From assembly GCF_026107375.2 (NCBI RefSeq), contig NZ_JAPCIA010000001.1, forward strand, positions 1,116,001-1,180,000: 64,000 nucleotides of DNA, written 5' to 3'. Under the pieces are notes generated by a model. The model was not told the DNA's origin and did no database searches. It saw only the letters and a program-made list of their open reading frames with translations. Below, piece by piece: positions 26,985 through 34,821 of the stretch. The position numbers and the translations under genes are program-made. Source of the stretch: Sphingomonas sp. BT-65 (GTDB taxonomy: Bacteria > Pseudomonadota > Alphaproteobacteria > Sphingomonadales > Sphingomonadaceae). Every line of letters starts with the position of its first letter. Position 1 is the stretch's first letter.

Positions 26985-28802
26985 TCATGGCCGGTCGTCG
27001 TCCGACACTTCCTCGGACGGAAGTGGCTCGGGCTGCTCGCGCCGCGCCGAGAAGCGCAGCTCGGGCCGCTGCGTGATCGCTTCGCGCGCGGCGAGCATAT
27101 CGCCCGCCTCATATTGCAGCCGCAGCCGTTCGCGGTCGCGCTTGCGGTAGAAATCCTCGGTCTTGTCGATCTCGCTCGGATCGACCCCGACCACCTCCAT
27201 CGCCAGCCGCGCCATCTTGATCGCCGATTCGAGCAGCTCGCGCACCACCCCGGTGGCGGGCGAGTCCTTGAGCTTGAGCAGCGCGCGCCGGTCGAATGCG
27301 CGGACGAAGATCGATGCCTTGGGGAACGCCTCGTGCACCGCCTCGACCAGCTCGGCGCTGACCTGGTCCTGGTCGAGACAGAACAGGATCAGCTCGGCCT
27401 CGCCCGCGCCGGCCTGGCGCAGCAGGTCGATCCGCGTGCCGTCGCCATAATAGACCTTGGCGCCGAATTGCCCTGCGACGTCGATCATCTCGATATCGGT
27501 ATCGACCAGGGTCACGCCGATGCCCTGGGCGCTGAGCATCTGGCCCACCGTCTGGCCGAAGCGGCCATAGCCGATGATGAGCGCATTCGACCCGTCCGAC
27601 ACCGGCCCCTCGCGTTCGCCCTGCGGCTCCGCTTGCTCGGCGCGGAAGCGGCGCGTGAGCATCATCAGGAACGGCGTGGTCGCCATCGACAGCGTCACCA
27701 CCGCGCTGAACACGCTGACCCCTTCAGGGGCGATCAGCATCGCGTTCTGCGCCTGCGCGAACAGCACGAAGGCGAACTCGCCGCCCTGGCTCAGCAGCAG
27801 CCCCAGCCCGAGCGCCTGGCGCCAGCCCATGCGGAAGGCGAGGCCGAGCCCGAAGATCACCACCGCCTTGGTCGCGATCAGCGCCAGCGCCATCGCGATC
27901 ACGAACAGCGGCCGCTCGGCGATCGCGGAGAGGTCGAGCAGCATGCCGACCGAGAGGAAGAACAGGCCGAGCAGGATCGAGCGGAACGGCTCGATGTCCG
28001 CCTCCAGCTCGTGGCGATACGGGCTGTCGGCGAGCATCACGCCCGCGACGAACGCGCCGAGCGCGGGGGAGAGGCCGAGCGCCTGCATCAGCGCCGCGCT
28101 CGCCACCACGGTGAACAGCCCGGCGAACACGAACAGCTCGCGCTCGCCCCAGTTACCGATCAGCCGGAACAGCGGGCGCAGCACGTAGCGCCCGGCGAGC
28201 ACGAGGCCGGTGATCGCGAGCATGGTGTAGAGCCCGAGCAGCCAGCCCGGCGGACCGCCGGCGTCGGCCGGGTTGCGGCTCATCACCGCGATGATCGTGA
28301 TCAGCGGGACGATCGACAGGTCCTGGAACAGCAGGATCGAGAAGGCGCGCTCGCCGAACGGGGTGCGCAACCGCCCGGCCGATTGCAGCATCGGCAGCAC
28401 CTGCGCGGTCGAGGAGAGCGCGAGCGGCAGCCCCAGCGCCAGCGCAGCGGCGCCCGAGAAGCCCGCGCCGAACGCGATCACCGCGCTGATCGCGATCCCG
28501 CACAGCACCACCTGGAGCAGCCCGAAGCCGAAAATGTCGTTCTTCATCCGCCACAGCCGCGCCGGGCTCAGTTCGAGCCCAACGAGGAACAGCAGCAGGG
28601 CGATGCCGAACTCGGCGATCACCATCTTGTTCTCGGCATCGCCGACCAGGTCGAGCAGCTGCGGCCCGACCAGCGCACCCGCGACGAGATAGCCCAGCGT
28701 GGCGCCCAGCCCCAAACGGCGGAAAATCAGCACGAACACCAGCGCAAAGCCGAACAGCGGCGCATATTCGGCGATGTAATTGTGGGCGCCGCCGTGCTCC
28801 AT
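26985..28802 (-). CDS. CPA2-family cation/proton antiporter (KefB/KefC-like)
   Basis: 605 residues. An N-terminal Na+/H+ exchanger domain of about 12 helices (residues 10-380; LFRRLGLGATLGYLVAGALVGP-type opening, LLLFLVGLELSP) is followed by a TrkA-N Rossmann domain from about residue 400 (NALIIGYGRFGQTVGQMLSAQGI). This is the plan of KefC-type K+ efflux systems gated by glutathione adducts. A kefF/kefG partner is not adjacent, though two GST genes occur 5 kb away. Its stop codon overlaps the Fe-S scaffold gene boundary. Confidence 0.93.
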   Translation of the reverse strand: MEHGGAHNYIAEYAPLFGFALVFVLIFRRLGLGATLGYLVAGALVGPQLLDLVGDAENKMVIAEFGIALLLFLVGLELSPARLWRMKNDIFGFGLLQVVLCGIAISAVIAFGAGFSGAAALALGLPLALSSTAQVLPMLQSAGRLRTPFGERAFSILLFQDLSIVPLITIIAVMSRNPADAGGPPGWLLGLYTMLAITGLVLAGRYVLRPLFRLIGNWGERELFVFAGLFTVVASAALMQALGLSPALGAFVAGVMLADSPYRHELEADIEPFRSILLGLFFLSVGMLLDLSAIAERPLFVIAMALALIATKAVVIFGLGLAFRMGWRQALGLGLLLSQGGEFAFVLFAQAQNAMLIAPEGVSVFSAVVTLSMATTPFLMMLTRRFRAEQAEPQGEREGPVSDGSNALIIGYGRFGQTVGQMLSAQGIGVTLVDTDIEMIDVAGQFGAKVYYGDGTRIDLLRQAGAGEAELILFCLDQDQVSAELVEAVHEAFPKASIFVRAFDRRALLKLKDSPATGVVRELLESAIKMARLAMEVVGVDPSEIDKTEDFYRKRDRERLRLQYEAGDMLAAREAITQRPELRFSARREQPEPLPSEEVSDDDRP

Positions 28803-29236
28803 CAGACGCGCTCGGCGGCTGCGAGCCGCGCGGCTTCGGCGATCGCCTCGAACCCGAGCCGGATCGACGGGTGACGCGCGCTGTGCGGCAGCGCCGGCGC
28901 GAAAATCTCCAGCCCCGGCCAGCCGGGCGGCACGTCTCGCTCACCGGCCAGCCAGGCGGTCAGCTCGTCACGCGCCGTCTCCAGCTCCGCGAGCGTCCGC
29001 CCCACCGCATGCGCCCCCATCAGCGCCGCGGAGGCCTGGCCGAGCGCACAGGCGCGCACGACCATCCCGATCGCGGCGACCCGGCCGTCGGCGTCGAGAT
29101 TGACGTCCACCGTCACCCGGCTCCCGCACACCGGCGAGCGCTTCTCGACGCTCGCCATCGGGCTTTCGAGCCGCTCGTGGAACGGGATCGACGCCGCGAG
29201 CCGCAGGATCTGGTTATTGTAGAGCGGCGCGTTCAT
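28802..29236 (-). CDS. Iron-sulfur cluster scaffold-like protein (IscU/NifU-N type) lacking the third Cys
   Basis: 144 residues. The IscU-type fold is recognisable from the N-terminus (APLYNNQILRLAASIP) and the two cluster-ligand cysteines Cys37 (SPVCGSR) and Cys63 (RACALGQASAALM). The third ligand Cys expected near residue 125 is absent: the region reads LPHSARHPSIRLGFEAI. Only two cysteines exist in the whole protein. It may still be a carrier, or have lost scaffold function. The gene overlaps the antiporter start and the cvpA stop (ATGA). Confidence 0.85.
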   Translation of the reverse strand: MNAPLYNNQILRLAASIPFHERLESPMASVEKRSPVCGSRVTVDVNLDADGRVAAIGMVVRACALGQASAALMGAHAVGRTLAELETARDELTAWLAGERDVPPGWPGLEIFAPALPHSARHPSIRLGFEAIAEAARLAAAERV

Positions 29237-29808
29237 TCGCCCGATGTATCCCCCACAGCCTCATTAGCAAGGCCGTCGCCGTCACTCTCGTTGCCGAACA
29301 CCGGTTCACCGCGCCGCCGCCGGTCGACGAACTCGGCGATGCTCGCGCTGGTCGCGTTGAGCAGCGGATAGGTGCGCGATTGCGTCATCCAGTCGGGCCG
29401 TTGCGCCGGACCGCCGCTCACCGTGTCGACCACCAACGTCACCAGCAGGAAGCCGAGGCTGACCAGAATCAGCCCCTTGAGCGCCCCGAAGCCGAATCCC
29501 AGCGCGCGATCGACCGGCCCGAGCAGCCCGCTGCGCACGCGCGACCCGATCGCGTTCGCCACCAGCCGCCCGCCGAAGAAGGTGATTCCCGCGATCAGCG
29601 CGAAGGCGAGCACCGCGGCGCCCTGCACCGTCCCCACCGCCCCCGCCAGCATCGCGGCCAGCGGCGTGTGGAGGAACTTCAGCGCCACCACCACGAACAG
29701 CCACGCCATCAGCGACAGCACTTCGGTGACGAAGCCGCGCATCACCCCCAGCACCGCCGCGCCGCCCACGGCGATCAGCACGATGATATCGATCGCGGTC
29801 AGTCCCAT
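29233..29808 (-). CDS. CvpA family membrane protein
   Basis: 191 residues with four membrane helices in the first 130 (DIIVLIAVGGAAVLGVMRGFVTEVLSLMAWLFVV is the typical start). CvpA proteins are linked to colicin V production and envelope integrity, but the molecular function is not settled. The charged C-terminal tail (EFVDRRRRGEPVFGNESDGDG) is not part of the fold. It heads a four-gene minus-strand run through the Fe-S scaffold, antiporter and DUF423 genes. Confidence 0.9.
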   Translation of the reverse strand: MGLTAIDIIVLIAVGGAAVLGVMRGFVTEVLSLMAWLFVVVALKFLHTPLAAMLAGAVGTVQGAAVLAFALIAGITFFGGRLVANAIGSRVRSGLLGPVDRALGFGFGALKGLILVSLGFLLVTLVVDTVSGGPAQRPDWMTQSRTYPLLNATSASIAEFVDRRRRGEPVFGNESDGDGLANEAVGDTSGE

Positions 29809-29890
29809 GCCCGTCCTGCCTTTGCCCAGTCAGGCTCATACCGCCCGTGCGGGACTTGTCGAAGCCCGTTTTGCCGCGAACCGTCGCAAT

Positions 29891-29953
29891 ATCGAATTTC
29901 GATAATATCGATTGACGATACGCCTGAGTGAGTATATCGATATTCGATATCGA
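29891..29953. promoter_or_regulatory. Cluster of TCGATA-type palindromes upstream of the DUF2975/HTH operon
   Basis: An AT-rich island in GC-rich DNA. It contains ATCGAATTTCGAT (29891-29903, perfect 6+1+6 palindrome), ATATCGATAT (29934-29943) and TCGATATCGA (29944-29953). They lie 18-80 bp before the DUF2975 start. Autoregulation by the small Cro/C1 protein of the operon is the likely purpose, inferred from position. Confidence 0.6.
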
Positions 29954-29970
29954 GCATATTGGAGGTCGAT

Positions 29971-30486
29971 ATGAATGCCGTTCGAGACCGTGATCCGCTG
30001 CTGGCGATCACCCAGTTCCTGCTGCGCCTGGGCATCGGCCTGATCGCGCTCGCCGCCGTCATCGTGGCGTTCGCTCTCGTCGCGCTGATTCTCGTCCCCG
30101 ACCAGCAGCTCCTCCCCCGCCTCTCGGCCGAGGGGACCCGGTGGTGGGTGGTCGCCGCCGTGGCGGTGAGCCTCGTCCTGCTCACGCTCTATCTGTTCTT
30201 CACGCTCAACCTCAGCCGGATCGTCGCCACCGTCGGCACCGGCGACCCCTTCCGGCCGGAGAATGCCGACCGGCTCGACCGCATGGCGTGGCTGACGCTC
30301 GGCAGCCAGGGCTGCCTGCTCGTGCTCGCCCCGCTGGTCGGGGTGATCGCGAGCCGGATCGACGAGCTGCGCGGCGATTTCGACCTTGGGCTCGACGGTT
30401 TCGTCATGGCGCTGGTGCTGTTCATCCTCGCCCGCGTCTTCCGCCACGGCACCGCGATGCGCGACGATCTCGAGGGGACGGTGTGA
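29971..30486 (+). CDS. DUF2975 membrane protein
   Basis: 171 residues with four membrane helices (about 15-40, 58-78, 100-120 and 135-152). The order of helices and the stretch LYLFFTLNLSRIVATVGTGDPFRPENADRLDRMAWL match DUF2975 proteins, which are almost always followed by a small HTH gene. The ATG follows GGAGG by five bases, which decides the start over a codon 12 bases upstream. The stop overlaps the HTH gene (TGATG). Role unknown. Confidence 0.9.
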   Translation: MNAVRDRDPLLAITQFLLRLGIGLIALAAVIVAFALVALILVPDQQLLPRLSAEGTRWWVVAAVAVSLVLLTLYLFFTLNLSRIVATVGTGDPFRPENADRLDRMAWLTLGSQGCLLVLAPLVGVIASRIDELRGDFDLGLDGFVMALVLFILARVFRHGTAMRDDLEGTV

Positions 30487-30695
30487 TGGCGATCACCGTG
30501 TTGCTCGACGATCTGCTGATCGAACGGCGGATGACCCTCACCGAGTTTGCCGAGCGGATCGACCTGACCCTCGCCAACGCCTCGATCCTCAAAACCGGCA
30601 AGGCCAGGGCGATCCGTTTCTCGACGCTGGAGGCGATGTGCCGCGTGCTGGAGTGCCAGCCCGGCGACCTGCTGCGCTACGAGCCGGACGCTTGA
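30486..30695 (+). CDS. Small Cro/C1-type (YozG-like) transcriptional regulator
   Basis: 69 residues, a single HTH domain (LLIERRMTLTEFAERIDLTLANASILKTGKARAIRFSTLEAMCRVLECQPGDLLRYEP). This matches the YozG/XRE type that accompanies DUF2975 membrane proteins. It overlaps the DUF2975 stop, so the two act as a unit, possibly with the membrane protein sensing a signal and the HTH repressing the shared promoter. Confidence 0.92.
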   Translation: MAITVLLDDLLIERRMTLTEFAERIDLTLANASILKTGKARAIRFSTLEAMCRVLECQPGDLLRYEPDA

Positions 30696-30800
30696 ACCCC
30701 GCCCGGACGGTCCTACGTGACCACCCGACGGCCACATCCTCCTCCCTGCCGCATGCAGGCATCAGGTCCGGGACGGCCCGGCAGCTGCACCAGGGGAGCT

Positions 30801-30858
30801 GGTGGAGGGGTAATCTCCACTCGCGGGCCGGTTCGTTTGTGGCAACTACCCCTCCACC
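30801..30858. repeat. 12-bp inverted repeat between the HTH gene and radA
   Basis: GGTGGAGGGGTA at 30801-30812 is matched exactly by TACCCCTCCACC at 30847-30858. A smaller CCTCCGGGGGAGG palindrome follows near 30875. It belongs to the palindromic intergenic elements of this chromosome and could fold downstream of both convergent genes. No T-run is visible. Confidence 0.65.
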
Positions 30859-30898
30859 GCCTGTGGCGGTCCCCCTCCGGGGGAGGAATGAGATGCCG

Positions 30899-32266
30899 TT
30901 ACCGCCCCAGCATATGCTCGACGAAGCCGCCGAGGTTCTTGAACCCGGTCAGCGCCATCGTGCCTTCCTTGGGCTGGCTCGCCGGCACCAGCGCACGCGT
31001 AAAGCCGAGCTTGCCGGCCTCCTTGAGCCGCAGCGCGCCATGCGCGACCGGACGCACTTCGCCCGACAGCGCGATCTCGCCGAACGCCACCGCGTCGGCC
31101 GCGACCGGCCGTTCGGACAGCGCCGAGACCAAAGCCGCGGCGACCGCCATGTCCGCCGCCGGATCCTGCACACGATAGCCGCCGGCGATGTTCAAATAGA
31201 CCTCGCTGGTCGAGAAGCTGAGGCCACAACGCGCCTCCAGTACCGCGAGGATCATCGCCAGCCGCCCCGAGTCCCAGCCCACCACCGCGCGCCGCGGCGT
31301 CGCGCCGCTCGCCAGCCGCACCACCAATGCCTGGATCTCGACCAGCACCGGCCGCGTCCCTTCCATCGCCGGGAACACCACCGTCCCGGTCACGCTCTCG
31401 TCGCGGCTGGTGAGGAACAGCGAGGAGGGGTTGCCGACCTCCGCCAGCCCGCCGGTCTCCATCGCGAACACGCCGATCTCGTCGGTCCCGCCGAAGCGGT
31501 TCTTGGTCGCGCGCAGGATGCGATACTGGTGGCTGCGCTCGCCCTCGAACGCCAGCACGGTATCGACCATATGCTCGAGCACGCGCGGCCCCGCGAGGCT
31601 GCCGTCCTTGGTGACGTGCCCCACCAGCACCACCGCGGTGCCACGTTCCTTGGCGAAGCGGATCAGCTCCTGCGCCGATGCGCGCACCTGGCTCACCGTG
31701 CCGGGCGCGCCCTCGATCAAGTCGCTGTGCATCGTCTGGATCGAGTCGATGATCAGCAGCCGCGGCGGCGCCCCGCCGCCCAGCGTGGTCAGGATATCGC
31801 GCACCGATGTCGCCGCCGCCAACTGCACCGGCGCATTGCCCAGCCCCAGCCGCCGCGCGCGCAGCCGCACCTGATTGGCCGCCTCCTCGCCCGAAACATA
31901 GGCGACGCCAAGGCCTTGCAGCGCCATCTTGGCAGCGGCCTGCAACAGCAAGGTCGACTTGCCGATCCCCGGATCGCCGCCGATCAGCGTCGCCGACGCC
32001 TCGACGAAGCCGCCGCCGAGCGCGCGGTCGAGTTCGGCGATTCCGGTCGGCATGCGATCGGGCAGCGGCACCTCAGCGTCGAGCCCGGAGAGCGAGATCA
32101 TCCGCCCGCCGCCCTGCAGATTATGCTTGGCCTGGAACACCGTAACCACCGCGCCGGCATCCTCGACCAGCGTGTTCCACTCGCCGCAATCGACGCATTG
32201 CCCCGCCCATTTGGACGAGACCGATCCGCATTGCTGGCAGACATAGCGCTTCTGGAGTTTGGCCAT
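30899..32266 (-). CDS. radA: DNA repair protein RadA
   Basis: 455 residues, standard length. N-terminal zinc finger with Cys10, Cys13, Cys24 and Cys27, RecA-like ATPase with Walker A GGDPGIGKST (about 96-105), the RadA-specific KNRFG motif in the middle, and the C-terminal Lon-protease-like domain (DPAADMAVAAALVSAL, GEIALSGEVRPV). RadA is a hexameric helicase that promotes branch migration in recombination repair. Confidence 0.98.
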   Translation of the reverse strand: MAKLQKRYVCQQCGSVSSKWAGQCVDCGEWNTLVEDAGAVVTVFQAKHNLQGGGRMISLSGLDAEVPLPDRMPTGIAELDRALGGGFVEASATLIGGDPGIGKSTLLLQAAAKMALQGLGVAYVSGEEAANQVRLRARRLGLGNAPVQLAAATSVRDILTTLGGGAPPRLLIIDSIQTMHSDLIEGAPGTVSQVRASAQELIRFAKERGTAVVLVGHVTKDGSLAGPRVLEHMVDTVLAFEGERSHQYRILRATKNRFGGTDEIGVFAMETGGLAEVGNPSSLFLTSRDESVTGTVVFPAMEGTRPVLVEIQALVVRLASGATPRRAVVGWDSGRLAMILAVLEARCGLSFSTSEVYLNIAGGYRVQDPAADMAVAAALVSALSERPVAADAVAFGEIALSGEVRPVAHGALRLKEAGKLGFTRALVPASQPKEGTMALTGFKNLGGFVEHMLGR

Positions 32267-32295
32267 CGCCGACCGCCTAGCAGAAACGGAACGAT

Positions 32296-32988
32296 TCAGG
32301 AACGGTATTTCGCTTCCATCATCTTGCGCCAGCGGTTCTGCAGCGCCGCCGGACGATCGGGATAGCGCTCCTCACGGAACGCAGCGGTCTCGATCCGGTC
32401 GATGCGGAAGCTGCGGAAATCCTGGCGCAGCTCGCACCAGGCGAAGACCATGCGCACCGCGTCACGATAGCCGACCAGGAACGGCCAGATGGTGCGCTGC
32501 GAGCGCCGCCCCTCGCCGTCGCCATAGTCGAGGTCGAGCTTCATCCCGCGCCGGCACCACAACCGCAATTGCGCCATGTCGAGCGGCTCGACCGGCTCCT
32601 CCCAGCGCGGGGGCGCCGCCACCACGGGTTCGAGCACGAGGGCCCGCAGATTCTCGGGCACGGTCGCGGCGAGCTTGGCGATCAAATCCTCCGCCGCCCG
32701 CGATAATTCCCGGTCGCCCTGCGCCTTGACCCATTGCGCGCCGAGCACCGCCGCCTCGACCTCGTCGGTGGTCAGCATCAGCGGCGGCAGGTCGAACCCG
32801 CCGTCGAGCACATAGCCGATCCCCGCCTCACCGCGGATCGGCACGCGCTGCGCCATCAGCGTGGCGATGTCGCGATAGATGGTGCGCTTGGAGGTCTCCA
32901 GCTCCTCGGCAATCACCTCGGCGGTCACCGGCTTGTTGTGCCGCCGCAGCAGCTGGATGATCTGGAACAGGCGGTCGGCGCGGCGCAT
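32296..32988 (-). CDS. YafY-family (HTH + WYL) transcriptional regulator
   Basis: 230 residues. N-terminal HTH_11 (ADRLFQIIQLLRRHNKPVTAEVIAEELETSKRTIYRDIATL) at about 3-45, then a C-terminal WYL-type ligand domain with the conserved run FRSFRIDRIETAAF. Proteins of this type regulate the divergent gene in response to small ligands. Here that gene is a GST, and a perfect inverted repeat lies between the two. Confidence 0.93.
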   Translation of the reverse strand: MRRADRLFQIIQLLRRHNKPVTAEVIAEELETSKRTIYRDIATLMAQRVPIRGEAGIGYVLDGGFDLPPLMLTTDEVEAAVLGAQWVKAQGDRELSRAAEDLIAKLAATVPENLRALVLEPVVAAPPRWEEPVEPLDMAQLRLWCRRGMKLDLDYGDGEGRRSQRTIWPFLVGYRDAVRMVFAWCELRQDFRSFRIDRIETAAFREERYPDRPAALQNRWRKMMEAKYRS

Positions 32989-33012
32989 GGGTTAGATACC
33001 TTCCTACTCGAT

Positions 33013-33119
33013 CGTCACCCCGGCCTCGTGCCGGGGTCCACCGGGCGGCACTCGATGCGCGAGCGGCTTGATTGCATCGCACTCGGCAACGTGGATCCCG
33101 GCACAAGGCCGGGATGACG
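33013..33119. repeat. Dispersed palindromic repeat, copy 1
   Basis: Starts CGTCACCCCGGCC and ends GGCCGGGATGACGG, with internal complementary segments (CCGGGGTCCAC against GTGGATCCCGG). A second copy with the same ends lies at 35994-36101. It fits the REP-like intergenic elements of sphingomonads. No coding sequence is inside. Confidence 0.8.
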
Positions 33120-33168
33120 GGAATTCAAAGTGCTCCGCATCTCCACCTCGATGTTCGTGAACTTAGTG

Positions 33169-33202
33169 CCATGCTGCTGACAGCATGTTGGCAGCAGCAT
33201 GG
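33169..33202. promoter_or_regulatory. 11-bp perfect inverted repeat, probable operator of the YafY regulator
   Basis: CCATGCTGCTG at 33169-33179 is repeated in reverse as CAGCAGCATGG at 33192-33202 around a 12-base spacer that itself contains CAGCAT. It lies 59 bp before the GST start and 180 bp before the divergent regulator start. That placement and the symmetry suggest dimer binding by the regulator; binding is not shown. Confidence 0.65.
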
Positions 33203-33261
33203 CAGTAGTCAATGTCTCGACGGCAGCGACTTACCGCCCGCCGGACAGGAGGACCGGACCC

Positions 33262-33861
33262 ATGCTTACTTTCTATCACGCCCCCGAAACCCGCTCGGGC
33301 CGCACCATGTGGCTGCTGGAGGAGAGCGGCCTCCCGTTCGAGACGCGCTACGTCAACGTCCAGCGCGCCGACGGCAGCGGCGCGTTCGACCCCGCCAATG
33401 TCCACCCCGACGGCAAGGTGCCGGCGATCGTCCATGACGGCGTGGTCATCTCTGAAAGCTATGCCATCGCCGTCTATGTCGCCGATCTCGCAACCGACTC
33501 CGGCCTCGGCGCCCCGGTCGGCTCGGCCGAGCGCGGCCCCTTCCTTGCCTGGCTGATGTGGCTCGCGACCGAGCTCGAGCCGGCGATCTTCATGCGCCTC
33601 TATGGCGGCGCCGAGGGCAATCCGATGGCCGAGAAGTCCTACCGCCAGGTCGTCCGGCGTCTCGAGCTCGCGCTCGCCAACGGGCCGTATCTGATGGGCC
33701 ACCGCTTCACCGCGGTCGACGTCATGGCGGGCTCGACCGTCGCCTGGGCGCGCCACGTCTTCCCCGAAAGCGCCGAGATCGACGCCTGGCTCGCGCGTAT
33801 CGCCGACCGCCCGGCGCACCAGCGCGCGTGCGAGAATGATGCGGAGCTGGTGGCGGCGTAA
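33262..33861 (+). CDS. Glutathione S-transferase family protein
   Basis: 199 residues. N-terminal thioredoxin fold (LTFYHAPETRSGRTMWLLEESGLPFE, then HPDGKVPAIVHDGVVISESYAIAVYV with the conserved cis-Pro and ES glutathione pair) and a C-terminal all-helical domain with YLMGHRFTAVDVMAG. The ATG is fixed by GGAGGA nine bases upstream. Divergent from the YafY regulator and likely its target. Confidence 0.93.
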   Translation: MLTFYHAPETRSGRTMWLLEESGLPFETRYVNVQRADGSGAFDPANVHPDGKVPAIVHDGVVISESYAIAVYVADLATDSGLGAPVGSAERGPFLAWLMWLATELEPAIFMRLYGGAEGNPMAEKSYRQVVRRLELALANGPYLMGHRFTAVDVMAGSTVAWARHVFPESAEIDAWLARIADRPAHQRACENDAELVAA

Positions 33862-33868
33862 ACAATGG

Positions 33869-34060
33869 CCCTCTCCCCTTGATAGGGGAGAGGGATAGCG
33901 CAGCTTGGCAGCTTGCTGCCTAGCGGAGGTTGGGTGAGGGGTAGAGCGGTGCGCCGCACCGCGCGGAGCTTTGCTCCGCACACCCCTCATCCAGCTCCGA
34001 CTAAGGCCTTGCTACGCAAGACCTAAGTCTGCGCAACCCTCTCCCCTGAAGGGGCGAGGC
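33869..34060. repeat. Palindrome-rich spacer between the two GST genes
   Basis: Begins with a perfect 11-bp hairpin (CCCTCTCCCCT, loop TGAT, AGGGGAGAGGG; 33869-33894) right after the GST stop, where it could end transcription. Further complementary pieces follow (GGTTGGGTGAGGGGT against ACCCCTCATCC; GCGGAGCTTTGCTCCGC), ending with ACCCTCTCCCCTGAAGGGG near 34036-34056. It is a composite palindromic element with no gene. Confidence 0.7.
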
Positions 34061-34071
34061 AATGAAGATGC

Positions 34072-34767
34072 CTATCCCTTCGCCGTCACCACCAGCCCGC
34101 GCTGCACGGCCGGCCGCGCCAGCCCCCGCTCGAGCCAGGCAGCGACGTTGGTGAAGGCATCGAACCCGACCAGCTCGCGCGCCTCGTAGAAGCCGATCAG
34201 GTTGCGCACCCAGCCGAGCGAGGCGATGTCGGCGATCGAATAGTCGCCCATGATCCACTCGCGGCCTTCGAGACGGCCATCCAGAACGCCCAGCAACCGC
34301 CTGGACTCGTTGACGTAACGCTCGAGCGGTCGCTTGTCCTCGATCTCCCGGCCGGCGAATTTGTGGAAGAAGCCGAGTTGCCCGAACATCGGCCCGATCC
34401 CGCCCATCTGCCACATCAGCCACGCGATCGTCTCGTAGCGCTGCGCCGGATCGAGGAACTGGCCCGTCTTCTCGGCGAGGTAGATCAGGATCGCCCCACT
34501 CTCGAACAGCGCCTGCGGGCGCCCGTCCGGCCCGTCGGGATCGATCATCGCCGGGATCTTGCCGTTGGGGTTGAGGCTCAGGAATTCGGGGGTCTTCTGG
34601 TCGTCGACCGTGATGTCGACGAGGTGCGGCTCATAGGGCAGCCCGGTCTCCTCCAGCATGATCCCCGCCTTCACCCCGTTCGGCGTGTTAAGCGAATAGA
34701 GCTGGATGCGGTCGGGATGCTGCGCCGGCCAGCGGCGGGTGATCGGGAACTGCGACAGATCGGTCAT
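34072..34767 (-). CDS. Glutathione S-transferase, YfcG/YghU-like
   Basis: 231 residues. The opening RIQLYSLNTPNGVKAGIMLEETGLPYEPHLVDI and LNPNGKIPAMIDPDGPDG match the nu-class GSTs (YfcG, YghU), which act as disulfide-bond reductases using two glutathiones. The C-terminal helical domain is complete (WIMGDYSIADIASLGWVRNLIGFYEA). The start MTDLSQFPIT is used because longer frames overlap the divergent gene. Confidence 0.93.
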   Translation of the reverse strand: MTDLSQFPITRRWPAQHPDRIQLYSLNTPNGVKAGIMLEETGLPYEPHLVDITVDDQKTPEFLSLNPNGKIPAMIDPDGPDGRPQALFESGAILIYLAEKTGQFLDPAQRYETIAWLMWQMGGIGPMFGQLGFFHKFAGREIEDKRPLERYVNESRRLLGVLDGRLEGREWIMGDYSIADIASLGWVRNLIGFYEARELVGFDAFTNVAAWLERGLARPAVQRGLVVTAKG

Positions 34768-34821
34768 TGGGGCGCCTCCTGCTTTGAGGCGGCGACATAG
34801 TAACGCCGCAATCGCCGCGCT

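Noticed and set aside
26973..28874. Long plus-strand open frame opposite the cation antiporter
   Set aside because: Low-complexity Gln/Arg/Glu-rich antisense product; the antiporter is unmistakable on the other strand.
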